17,449 nt of DNA from Actinomortierella ambigua (GCA_016098155.1 JAAAJB010000576.1:4544-21992), one strand, 5' to 3'. Shown: positions 1 to 8,912, counted from the stretch's first letter. Made by a program: numbers and translations. The notes: generated by a model not told the origin, from the letters alone.

Positions 1-29
1 AAAAAAAAAAGCACGTCGCGGAGAATCGG

Positions 30-690
30 GTTAAAGCCCTTGGGCACGATTTGGCCTCACTGACAGGCTTAGCGTACTCAGGCAAGGCGCTCGTGCCAAA
101 TGCTTCCCAGTGGCCCGATCGGCGCGCCCCCCCTGAACAGCTCATGCAAACAGCTCAGAGTCTTGGGTCACATTGTCGTTTCGAAATAGTGAGGTTTGAC
201 CGGCATGGTTAATGTTCAAGTTGATACCAATAAATCCCTTGATACCCGAAGAGTGCACCGATGCAGAACCATGGAAGCCTGGCTAATTAGCAATCCATGG
301 GTCGGGGTGATTCAATCGAAAGATGCCCCTCAGCGTGTCTGGGAGAGGAAGCGTCGAGACCAACAGAGGCAATACAGTACAGTACTGGACGGGTCGAGCA
401 TTAGAACCCCGAAGGAAGCAGTCGCACAGCGAGTCTTTGCCATGGCATTGTTGGACAGCCCTCACCAGACGGAATCATACGCTGACAGTCATTCCTGCGT
501 GGCGTTGTGAAGGTTTCGACAATGAAAACCCCGTTTTCGGGCGCGAGAGCCCCGATGCCCCTGGGGATATAGTTCTCGATGACGACGATTGAAAATCTCC
601 GACTCGAGCGATGTTGCTCATCTAATGACCGCAGATCGCTTTGGTCAAGCTAGTCTCCATGAAAAATCCGTGGTCAGTCTCAAGTTCTTC
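30..690 (-). pseudogene. Decayed relic of an F-box-like/LRR gene (fourth copy)
   Basis: Read on the minus strand, pieces of this stretch match the F-box-like proteins of this window in the right order, but in shifting frames and with stops. Around 650-600 a piece reading SLTKAICGH, then TAG, then MSNIA matches ALTIAICGHQLGNM of the copy at 8742-6604. Around 465-283 an open stretch reading RAVQQCHGKDSLCDC, followed by LPLPDTLRGIF, matches LVKTIQQLHGQDSLRDC and LLPVPASLKGLP of that copy. Around 110-60 HLARAPCLSTLSLS weakly resembles HILQRCRELTSLTI. No F-box N-terminus and no C-terminal module were found. It is closer to the third copy than to the inverted pair. The match is by eye; the two central blocks are convincing, the outer limits are not. 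Confidence 0.6.
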
Positions 691-818
691 GAGGGCGAGG
701 GACACCGAGTGAATTGATTTTAGGGTCGCGCCAGGTGTTCATGAAGGTGCTGTCGGGTAAGCTCGACATCCCTGATCTGCCGCAGAAGGTTTATCCGTAT
801 GTCCTCGAGTTTCTGTAG
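681..818 (+). pseudogene. Short coding-like relic of unknown family
   Basis: On the plus strand a phrase LKFFEGEGHRVN runs into stops near 715. After a frame change, a clean stretch reads VFMKVLSGKLDIPDLP and then KVYPYVLEFL before TAG at 816-818. The composition and hydrophobic spacing look protein-like rather than random, but I do not recognise a family. It overlaps the upstream edge of the F-box relic read on the other strand, so one of the two readings in the overlap may be chance. It is at best a fragment, with no start codon context or intron signals. Confidence 0.25.
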
Positions 819-872
819 AAACGGGATCACTGCATCTCACTTGTCTTTATCAAACCCTTTACAAGTTTTTTT

Positions 873-2915
873 TTATTGGCTACCTTCTTCGAAGACGTAG
901 AAATCAACATTCGCGAAGAAATAGAGGCATCTGGTGCATGGCTGAGGTTTTAAACGCCCTGAGTGTACATCATCAGTAACGTCTCTAAGCCCAATTTTGA
1001 TACGCTCTTCTAAGCTTAGAATGTCATCGGGGAGATAAACTCTTACGAGGGCAGGATGGTTTCGCGTCGCGTTCACCACTTGAAGAGCCGTGCAAGAATC
1101 AAACTTGCGAAGTCTAATTTCTGGCAGATATGGAAGAACATTATGAAGAAGATAGACAAGATCTGTGGGGGTGATATCCCAGGCACCCGAGATCTGAAAG
1201 CAGCGAATTCTTTCGAAACGGTCGTGCCAACAGTCATCCAGCACAGACGCTACCTCAAGCAGCTGTTTGCATGTGGTGGAGATGAAGAGGCGTGTTAGCC
1301 TGGGACATGTTCGAAGGATCCTGAGGCTGAACCATCCCTCAACGGCACTTCGAATCCCCAACGTCTCAAGTTGAGGTAGGTGCCAATCCCATGTCCAGCG
1401 TTTCATCCGTACTGACAGCTCCGGTGTCAGATATTCGGGTGCCTGCCTCAATACAAGCTGTTGAAGATGAGGCATTTTGGGCAGCCCAGCAGGGTCCAAT
1501 GCATTGACACATGCCCCATTCAGATGAAGATGGACCAAGTGAACATGCGACGCCAGTGACCATAACTGTATAGAAGAGCCAGCGGGGGTGTCGTGAACCA
1601 CTCTTAATTCCAGCTTCTCGAGTTTTGGGCTGATCAGCAGCAGGTAAGGGTCGAACAGCTTCAAGTCAGGTACCATCAAAGTAAGATCTGTCAACCTGAG
1701 CATCTCCGGTAATTCGCTGTCGGCTAGTCTTGGAAGAGGTGGGCCGTCATCAATATTGCCATCGCCATCACTCGGACATGATTTCTTTGGTCCTGGTGCG
1801 ATAACGAAGAGATCACTGAGCGACTTTGAGAACCCGACAAGTGCGTCCCGGACAATCATAAGGGCATCAACTGGATTGAGTTCTTTTCCTTTCAACCTAA
1901 AGCATCTCAGGGGTACTGGAGGTGGCATCCGCTTGCCCGCCGCTCGATCGCGTGCCTCCTGAGCGGCCCACGCAAGCACACTCCCATCGTGGGTCAGAAC
2001 GTCCTTGTTAATGGTGAGGGAGGTGAGCTTGCGACAACGTTGGAGGATATGCCTCAGAGTTAGACCGGCATAATACTGTGAAAGCTGGGTCCAGCAAATT
2101 TCGTGAGGAGATTCAATGTTAAAATTCTCTAGCTGGGATAGATATCGATCCAGAGGTCTAGGGGACTCAATGAAGATGCCCTTTGGTGATCTTGGGACAG
2201 GAAGCAATGAGTACAGCTCGATCACAAGTGGAAAATTGCCGTCGAACTGCAGACGGTCGGGATTAGTAGCGCGTCGACAGTCGCGCAGCGAGGTTGGACC
2301 GTGATGATGTTGGATGGCCTTCACTAGACGGATGACCGGAGGATACACTTCGATGGATGGTCTACTGGATGACTTCGAGATGAAAATCCTCTCCAGACGT
2401 GGGAACTCGGATGCTTTGCTGATGAAATATTCAATCGATGGGACGTCAATCTCCAACTCTCGCATCTTGCTTGCCTGGCAAATGGCCATGATCAAGATGC
2501 TCGTCAAGAACGAGTCGTTACTTTCGAAAGGTGGAGGGGGCACCCAGTCAGCATACTCCCCGTAGTCATTCCAACGTTTCCTTAGGCATGGTCCTAGCTG
2601 ATCTCACTCCCTCACGACTCGGATGTAGGAGAGATAGTCAACCACGGGGAGACTTTCAGCTTGTTGAACATGAAATATCTTTCGCAGGAAGTTTGTCGAT
2701 TCATCAGTGGCAGGCGAGAGGGCCAGAACCATCTTGATGAAGCTGCTTGTGGCACTATTGGCGGTCTTTTTAAGATGGTAACCAGGGTCTCGGTACAGCC
2801 CCTGGCAGGTGTAACGGAAGACTTGCTTGCTGACGGTGAGCAGCGAGAAGAGTGTGTGGTGATTGTCGACATTGTCGATGATGAGCATGAGAATGTCAAT
2901 GTTGAGAAGTGTCAT
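873..2915 (-). pseudogene. F-box-like/LRR gene copy 1, interrupted by one in-frame TGA
   Basis: This is the minus-strand arm of an inverted duplication; its partner is the intact gene at 3173-5227. The ATG is at 2915-2913 (MTLLNIDILMLII), aligned with the start of the partner, and the frame runs without shift to the stop at 873-875. The one break is TGA at 2606-2604, where the partner has TGG (Trp) in the same context (gagTGGgatcag). That would end the product after 103 residues, just past the F-box-like region. Downstream, 556 codons remain open, which argues for a recent event or for selection on some product. The rest carries the same LRR-like body, the WTWDWHLPQL and GWFSLRILRTCPRL segments, and a C-terminal block with WDITPTDLVYLLH and a Cys-x2-Cys pair. 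The family is presumed to act as SCF substrate adaptors. Possible explanations are a true pseudogene, a sequencing error, or an allele with the stop. Confidence 0.8.
2604..2606 (-). other. Nonsense codon TGA in F-box copy 1
   Basis: The codon reads TGA on the minus strand; the paralogue has TGG. One transition (T instead of C at plus-strand position 2604) accounts for the break, and both flanks stay in frame. No GT-AG intron of credible size that restores the frame spans it. The neighbouring GTGAGG resembles a donor, but the available acceptors are either too close or out of phase. Confidence 0.85.
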
Positions 2916-2965
2916 TTTGAATGCTGAGTGAAAGGAAAGAAGCTTCTTTTGTTGACAACAGTCTT

Positions 2966-3114
2966 TTGTGAAGTCTTCAGACGATAGTGGTTTAAAGTAA
3001 AACAAGTGACAACGAGGGAGGTCAGAGCAAAGCAAATGTGCTCAACCTGTGTTGCGTAACACCACCCCCTTTTTTTTGCCACTGTCTCGGGTTTTTCGCT
3101 CCTATAAGAATGGC
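2966..3114. promoter_or_regulatory. Central spacer and presumed bidirectional promoter of the F-box pair
   Basis: About 150 bp separate the two inverted arms, so both head-to-head genes must draw their core promoters from this spacer and the leaders. The plus side has TATAAG at 3103-3108, about 65-70 bp before the ATG at 3173. A run of T lies at 3070-3077. The minus side shows only a weak TTTAAA at 2991-2996 at a comparable distance. The promoters have therefore diverged more than the leaders. Assignment of the TATA-like element is inference from spacing. Confidence 0.5.
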
Positions 3115-5227
3115 TGTTGTCGACAATAATTAGAAGCGTTGTTTTCTTCTTTACTCTCACTGAGCATTCAACATGCCACTTCTCAACATTGACATTCTCG
3201 TGCTCATCATCGACAATGTCGACAACCACCACACACTCTTCTCGCTGCTCACCGTCAGCAAGCAAGTCTTCCGTTACACCTGTCAGAGGCTGTACCGAGA
3301 CCCTGGTTACCATCTTAAAAAAACCACCAACAGTGCTAGATACGGCTTTATCAAGATGGTTCTGGCCCTCTCGCCTGCCACTGACGAATCGACAAACCTC
3401 CTGCGAAAGATCTTTCATGTCCAACAAGCTGAAAGTCCCCCCATGGCCGACTATCTCTCCTATATCCGAGTCATGATGGAGTGGGATCAGCTAGGACCAT
3501 GCCTAAGGAAACGTTGGAATGACTACGGGGAGTATGCTGACTGGGTGCCCCCTCCACCTTTCGAAAGTAACGACTCGTTCCTGACGAGCATCTTGATCAT
3601 GGCCATTTGCCAGGCAAGCAACATGCAGGAATTGGAGATCGACTTCGCATCGATTGAATATTTCATCAGCAAAGCATCCGAGTTCCCACGTCTGGAGAGG
3701 ATTTTCATCTCGAAGTCATCCAGTAGACCATCCATCGAAGTGTATCCTCCGGTCATCCGTCTAGTGAAGGCCATCCAACATCATCACGGTCCAACCTCGC
3801 TACGCGACTGTCGACGCGCTACTAATCCGGACCATGAGCAGTTCGACGGCAATTTTCCACTTGTGATCGAGCTGGACTCACTGCTTCCTGTCCCAAGATC
3901 ACAAAGGGGTATCGTAATCGAGTCACCTAGACCGTTGGATCGATATCTATCCCAGCTAGAGAATTTTAACATTGAATCTCCTCACGAAATTTGCTGGACC
4001 CAGCTTTCACAGTATTATGCCGGTCTAACTCCGGGGCATATCCTCCAACGTTGTCGCGAGCTCACCTCCCTCACTATTGACAATGACGTTCTGAACCACG
4101 ATGCGAATGTGCTTGCCTGGGCCTCTCAGGAGGCACGCGATCGAGTGGCAGGCAAGCGGATGCCACCTGCAGTACCCCTGAGATGCTTTAGGTTGAAAGG
4201 AAAAGAACTCAATCCAGTTGATGCCCTTATGATTTTCCGGGACGCACTTGTCGGGTTCTCAAAGTCGCTCAGTGATCTCTTCGTTATCTTACCAGGACTA
4301 AAGAAATCATGTCCGAGTGATGACGATGGCAATATTGACGACGGCCCACCTCTTCCAAGACTAGCGGACAGTGAGTTATCGGAGATGTTCAGGTTGAGAA
4401 GAGTCCATTTGGTGGTACCTGACTTCAGGCTGTTCGATCCTCACCTATTGCTGATCAGCCCAAAACTCAAGAAGCTGGAGTTAAGGGTGGTTCGCGACAT
4501 CCCCGCTGGCTCTCCTGTACAGCTATGGTCACTGGCGTCGCACGTTCACTTGGTCCATCTTCGTCTGAATGGGGCATGTGTCAATGCATTTCACCCTGCT
4601 GGGCTGCCCAAAATGCCTCATCTCCAACAGCTTGTATTGAGTCAGGCACCCGAATATCCAACACCAGAGCTGTCAGTACGGATGAATCGCTGGACATGGG
4701 ATTGGCACCTACCTCAACTTAAGACGTTGGGGGTTCGAAGTGCCGTTGAGGGATGGTTCAGCCTCAGGATCCTTCGAACATGTCCCAGGCTATCACGCCT
4801 CCACATCGACACCAAACGCAAGGAGCTGCTTGAGGTAGCCTCTGTGCTAGATGACCCAAGGCCCAACTATTTCGCAAGAGTTTCTGACCTTACGATCTCG
4901 GGTGCCTGGGACATCACCCCCACAGATCTCGTCTATCTCCTCCATCAGGTCTTCCCGGGTCTGAAGAGAGCTTTTGATCTTCCAAAGTTTGATTCTTGCA
5001 GGGCTCGTCAAGTGGTGGAAGCTACGCGCCACCATCCTGTCCTCGAAAAAGCGACCTTCTCCAAGGACCTTCTTAGCTTGGAAGAGCGTATCGGCATTGG
5101 GCTTAGAGACATTACTGACGCTATGCGCCGTTCGAGAAGAAGGCCTTGTTCATGCACCGGATGCCTCTATATGTTCAGTGATTGTAAAATCTATGTCTGG
5201 GGTGATACGTGTAGCCCTAGCCAATAA
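3115..5227 (+). repeat. Right arm of the large inverted repeat (F-box duplication)
   Basis: This arm is the plus-strand counterpart of about 873-2965. Similarity is very high over the F-box and LRR-like body, and visibly lower over the last 130-150 codons. The 5' leader before 3173 is also shared. Confidence 0.75.
3173..5227 (+). CDS. F-box-like, leucine-rich protein (intact copy 2)
   Basis: This is a single uninterrupted frame of 684 residues without introns. The N-terminus (MPLLNIDILVLIIDNVDN, then LFSLLTVSKQVFR and LYRDPGY) has the pattern of a fungal F-box-like domain in residues 1-50: a hydrophobic helix, a short loop, then a SKQVFR segment. F-box proteins of this kind bind Skp1 and present targets to an SCF ubiquitin ligase; that role is from family knowledge, and the target is unknown. 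The body has loosely spaced LRR-like strands, a proline-rich WVPPPPF segment near residue 125, and an acidic loop (DDDGNIDDG). It ends with the block WDITPTDLVYLLH, a FDSC motif and a CxxC near the terminus, shared with the other copies. The start is the first ATG, matches copy 1, and has a TATA-like box about 65-70 bp upstream. It is the only copy here without stops. Confidence 0.85.
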   Translation: MPLLNIDILVLIIDNVDNHHTLFSLLTVSKQVFRYTCQRLYRDPGYHLKKTTNSARYGFIKMVLALSPATDESTNLLRKIFHVQQAESPPMADYLSYIRVMMEWDQLGPCLRKRWNDYGEYADWVPPPPFESNDSFLTSILIMAICQASNMQELEIDFASIEYFISKASEFPRLERIFISKSSSRPSIEVYPPVIRLVKAIQHHHGPTSLRDCRRATNPDHEQFDGNFPLVIELDSLLPVPRSQRGIVIESPRPLDRYLSQLENFNIESPHEICWTQLSQYYAGLTPGHILQRCRELTSLTIDNDVLNHDANVLAWASQEARDRVAGKRMPPAVPLRCFRLKGKELNPVDALMIFRDALVGFSKSLSDLFVILPGLKKSCPSDDDGNIDDGPPLPRLADSELSEMFRLRRVHLVVPDFRLFDPHLLLISPKLKKLELRVVRDIPAGSPVQLWSLASHVHLVHLRLNGACVNAFHPAGLPKMPHLQQLVLSQAPEYPTPELSVRMNRWTWDWHLPQLKTLGVRSAVEGWFSLRILRTCPRLSRLHIDTKRKELLEVASVLDDPRPNYFARVSDLTISGAWDITPTDLVYLLHQVFPGLKRAFDLPKFDSCRARQVVEATRHHPVLEKATFSKDLLSLEERIGIGLRDITDAMRRSRRRPCSCTGCLYMFSDCKIYVWGDTCSPSQ

Positions 5228-5454
5228 AAAAACCTATGAAAGGACTTGATAACGACAAGTGACATGCTCAATGAGGAGCGGGAGTTTATTATGGAGACTT
5301 ACGGAAGATGGACAAGCTGCGGTTGTCGATGATAGAAAAGAATGGGTATACACGCAAACCTCTTCGACACGTCCATCGAAATCCACCACGACAGGCATTA
5401 CAAACGGTGTGAAAGGGATCTTTGCCGATGTGTCAGACGTCAAACTTCACCTCT
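5228..5454. other. Intergenic tail between F-box copy 2 and the transposase relic
   Basis: This stretch starts directly after the stop of the F-box gene with a short A-run (5225-5231). Open frames on both strands are short and resemble no protein I know. It may hold the 3' UTR of copy 2 and the eroded C-terminal part of the transposase relic, but I cannot show either. Confidence 0.4.
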
Positions 5455-6180
5455 CATGACCGCGGCTCTGAAGCAGAGAGCAACAACATGGTCGCCTCGC
5501 AATGTTGAAGGAGACTATCAGCAAATTGGAGGACAAGATCACGTTGTTGGATGATGGGACTGTGGTAGAATAAGCTCAAGAGGGGCGCCGTCTCGCACAA
5601 ACACGAGCAACTTGTTCGCGCTTCACCGACGTTGAAAAAGATGAACTTGAGCTCATGGTCACAAACAGCAGTTACACCACTGCATACCGACATTGGTGGT
5701 TGTTTCCAGTGTCCGATTCGAGAGCGCCAATCACCAAGCTCCAGACCGAAAGACTTTTTGACATCACGACGAGGTCTCGTGCCCGTCTCGCATTTGATCT
5801 GGCCGTTCGATGAGCTTTTTTTTGGTGCCAAGTCGCCGATGGCTATGATACATCGCCAAAAGTAACTCGACGCCGATGCTTTTGATATTCCCATGGCAGC
5901 ACCCAGGCCGTCCAATGACACCACCTTCGCACCGAGACGATACAGGCACACCTGAAGCTGCTCTCGAACAGGTGCTTGATGGCTGTTGCCACTCTGAGCG
6001 AAGATGATTATCTAAGATGGTCCTTGATCAAGTGCGTCAAGGGTGCGGAACTGCTCCTGCGTCATGCGCATAAATCCATGATACTCTTGCTCTCTGTAGT
6101 CTTCAAGCACCCGTAGTCTCTGTTGTGCTGAAACAGGGATGCGGTTGCGAGGTACATGATGCTCCAAGTCTTCGCCACAC
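5455..6180 (-). pseudogene. Degenerate PIF/Harbinger-type (DDE_Tnp_4) transposase relic
   Basis: Translated on the minus strand in successive frames, the stretch gives the order typical of HARBI1-like transposases. From about 6150 a frame reads AQQRLRVLEDYREQEYHGF and then MRMTQEQFRTLDAL. After a break near 6015 comes HQAPVREQLQVCLYRLGAK (around 5985-5930), then GLGAAMGISKASASSYFWR, a helix-turn-helix-like segment. FGLE, KQPP and GVTAVCDHELKFIFFNVG (around 5660-5625) follow, as in the DDE core. The region of the first catalytic Asp is eroded, frames shift, and the C-terminal third is not recognisable. Such proteins cut and paste DNA transposons; this one cannot. I saw no clear terminal inverted repeats. 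Family assignment rests on recalled motif order, not on a search. Confidence 0.6.
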
Positions 6181-6603
6181 TCGACAGAGTTTGTTGGCCA
6201 TGGTCATCACCGGAGACTCATCGTACCCCTTGAGAGCAAGTACGAGAGCGAGGACCGCCAACGCAACAGTTAGGACATTAAGGTCCAAAATGTGCTGTGA
6301 AAGAGACGAGACTTGAGGCATTGGTGAATGTGGTTGCGAGAAGAGTCTTCCATTGTGAACGAAGATGGAGATGGGAGAGAGCAACACCAGCCGAGTTGTG
6401 TTGTGACGTGTTGACAAATGCCTTTTTATCGCCTGAAAAGTTTGTCAGACTGATATTCAGGCCAATATTCGTCTTGACAAAGAAGAAATGGTAAAGCTGA
6501 GTTTTGTAAGGAGGGAGGGACAAAGCTGGGTTAGACAAAAGAGGCCAACACAACGCCCACTGCGAGCAGTTCAAATTATACCTCTCTTTCTTTTATTAGC
6601 TAA
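6181..6603. other. Gap upstream of the transposase relic, including the 3' flank of F-box copy 3
   Basis: On the minus strand a frame at about 6417-6180 contains a hydrophobic segment (VLTVALAVLALVLAL) followed by a basic stretch. It could be the eroded N-terminus of the transposase relic, but it is not diagnostic. The part nearest 6600 is AT-rich (ctctctttcttttatt) and is the likely 3' flank of the F-box copy that ends at 6604. Nothing else is supported. Confidence 0.35.
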
Positions 6604-8742
6604 TTATGTAGCCGACCAGAGGTATTCATCACGTCCAAAATGATAGACACAATTGTCCGCACCATCTGAGGACGCTGCCTGTAAACGATGAAATCCAAGC
6701 CCCTCCAACTCTTCCATGTCAATTATGGGCTCCTCAAAGTAAACATGTCGAAGGGTAGGATGGCGGTGCGTGGCCACCATCACCTGGCGTTCGGTACAGG
6801 AGTCAAAGGTGTCCAGTCTCGCTTGCGTCACGCCAGGAAGGACGCGATGCAGGAGATAGTCGAGATCTCGTGGAGTAATGTCCCACGCGTCTATGATGGA
6901 AAGTTGGGTGACTGTCGCGAAACGGTCGCGTTTGCGGTCGTTCAGCACAGATTCCACCTCGAGCAACTGCTCTTGCGTGCTACCGATCGTCAGAAACTGG
7001 AGCGCGGGACATGTCCGCAGGATCTTGAGACTGAACCACCCTTCGATAGAACTTATCACCGTGAGGTATTTTAGTCGACGCAGCTTCCAGTCCCACGTCC
7101 ATCGCTTCATCCGCAATGCTCGATCCGGCGTCGGAGGCTCGGATTGCTGCTCCAGCTTGAGCGTTTCGAGATATGGTATGCTCGTTAGCGCGGCAGGATC
7201 AAACAGATTAGCGGCTGTCCCTATCAGCGAGAGGTATGTCAGGCGGCGGGGCAAGGTCGATGGCCATGTCCACACTGGAGAAACCGCACAGAATGGGTCG
7301 GTTTGTAATAGCTCCAATACCCTGAGCATGGGGCTGGCCTGTAAAAGGCGAGGATAGAACAGTCCTGTGTCGGGGACGTGAAGAGAGAATAGCTCCAATT
7401 TGGGCAGAACGAGAGATTCACTGATGGTCGGGCTTGAGAGCAGTGTGAAATCGTCGTCGTCATTGTCGTCGTCACCATCCTCGCCATGCTTGCCATCCTC
7501 ACCACCTTCGTCATCGTCGACGCTCGGTGTCCTTGCCCCTCCTCCTCCTTCTTCTTCTTCTTCTTCTTCCTCCTCCTCTTCTTCCTCTTCTTCCTCTTCT
7601 TCTACTTCCTCTTCTTCTACTTCTTCTTCTGATGAGATTACGCTCATTCTGAGCTTACGGAGCGTCGATGCGAATCCCACAAGCACATCTTGGACCAGGG
7701 TGATGACACCACGTGCATCCGTGTCTGTCATCACCAGGCAGAGCTCCTCCAGAGGTACCACTGGCGAATTGAGCTTTTCGGCTGCCCGATCGTGTGCCTC
7801 CTTTGCGGCCCAGGCAAATAGGTCTTTATCCTGGTTCGGCGCCATTGAGTCTATGTCGAGGAAGGCAAGTTGCCGACAGCATTGGAGGATGCGTTCTCAA
7901 GGCTGTTCTGGGTAGTATTGCGATATTTGAAATCTGTGGAATTCATCAATGCGGAGCCTGGTTTGCTTGGCCAGATAGCGATCCATGGACCGAGGCGACT
8001 CAATAGGGAGGCCCTTCAATGACGCTGGGACGGGCAGCAAAGAGTCCATCTCGACCTGGAGAAGGTACGAGCCCTCGAATGGCCAAGAAGGAAAATCTTG
8101 TACGACCTGACAGTCGCGCAACGAGTCTTGGCCGTGTAGCTGTTGAATGGTCTTGACCAGGTTGATGGCAAGAGGAAATAAGAATTCGTTCTGCATTGAG
8201 GGAGAGTTGGAAATGAAAATTCTTTCCAACCGTGAGAGCTCCTATGCTCTGCCCATAAAATCCTCTATGCTTATGGACTGAATCTCTAGCTCGCGCATGT
8301 TGCCCAGCTGATGGCCACAGATGGCTATGGTCAGAGCATACTTCATGGCTGCCCTGGTGTCCCTCCCCGGCTCCAGATCTAGCCGATGGCCGAAGTAGGA
8401 TTTCCAGGCGTTGTCCAAGCATCTTTCCACTTCATACCCCCACCGTATGACACGAACGAAAGAGAGATAATCGAGCATGGGAGGGCTGTTGGATCGGTTG
8501 ACATCAAAAATCCATCGCATGAGTGTTGTCCGCTCGTCTTGGGCAGGCGAGATGGCCAGCACCAACTTCACAAAGTCAAGGGCCGCTGGTTCGAAGGATA
8601 GGTAGTACCCAGGCTCTCGATACAGTTTCCGGCACGAAAGGCGGAATACTTGTTTGCTGACGGTGAGCAGCGCAAAGAGTGTTTTGTTGTTGCTGACATT
8701 GTCGATGACCAGCGCAAGAACATCGATGTTGAGACGTGTCAT
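6604..8742 (-). pseudogene. F-box-like/LRR gene copy 3, two in-frame stops and a poly-Glu expansion
   Basis: The ATG at 8742-8740 opens MTRLNIDVLALVIDNVSN, then LFALLTVSKQVFRLSC and LYREPGY, the same F-box-like N-terminus as the inverted pair but clearly more distant. The frame continues to TAA at 6606-6604, broken only by TAG at 8244-8242 and TGA at 7899-7897; all three open segments are in one frame. The body keeps MKRWTWDWKLRRLKYL, GWFSLKILRTCPALQ, WDITPRDLDYLLHRVLPG and FDSC, so it is homologous along its whole length. A long run of Glu codons sits where the other copies have a short acidic loop. Truncation after 166 residues would remove the LRR-like body. Intact frame apart from the two stops suggests slow or recent decay, or stops that are sequencing errors; readthrough cannot be excluded. 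Confidence 0.78.
7440..7640 (-). repeat. Acidic low-complexity tract coded by a GAA/GAG microsatellite
   Basis: The plus strand shows dense cttctt/cctcctc runs at 7545-7630, giving more than 25 Glu with a few Val in the F-box copy 3 frame. A Gly/Asp-rich part (7440-7545) rich in gtcgtc/gtcatc triplets follows. The same place in copies 1 and 2 holds only a short Asp-rich loop, so the tract is a copy-specific expansion, probably by slippage. Confidence 0.85.
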
Positions 8743-8912
8743 GATGTGTGATGAGATGTGAGATGCAAGTAATACAGGTGTATACGAGAATAAAAGGTGT
8801 TCCCACATTCCTGCGTAACCCCCTTGCAGGAGTCGAACATGGTACAGTCTGTACAAATAAAAACAAAGGGGGGGGGTGTATCGTTGTTGTAAATGCTGCT
8901 ACCATTCTATAT
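8743..8912. other. Intergenic: CIA1 3' flank and upstream region of F-box copy 3
   Basis: Only 170 bp separate the CIA1 stop from the F-box copy 3 ATG, both transcribed leftward. The stretch has a G9 run on the plus strand at about 8869-8877 and an AT-rich patch. No certain TATA box or polyadenylation signal was found. Confidence 0.5.

Larger units (their letters stand above)
873..2965 (-). repeat. Left arm of a large inverted repeat (F-box duplication)
   Basis: This arm holds the whole copy 1 gene plus about 50 bp of 5' leader. It is matched in opposite orientation by about 3115-5227. The leaders match too: both contain gttgtc-acaa and end in cactgagcattcaa or a near variant just before the ATG. 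The limits at the spacer side are estimated by eye. Confidence 0.75.

Noticed and set aside
2508..2613. A cryptic intron (GTGAGG donor) removing the TGA in F-box copy 1
   Set aside because: The acceptors in reach are 18-35 nt away (too short) or out of phase, and the sister copy has the same segment as coding sequence.
5259..5554. Plus-strand frames after the intact F-box gene
   Set aside because: Two overlapping short frames without motifs; they partly overlap the transposase relic read in the other direction.
7400..7915. Ser-rich open frame on the plus strand
   Set aside because: It is the reverse complement of the GAA/GAG tract of F-box copy 3; poly-Ser comes from cttctt/tcttcc repeats and nothing else in it looks like a protein.
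873..8742. Repeat-induced point mutation (RIP) as cause of the stops in the F-box copies
   Set aside because: The copy 1 change is a C-to-T transition but in a CpC, not CpA, context. The stops in copy 3 are not simple transitions relative to the sister copies, and long frames remain open.
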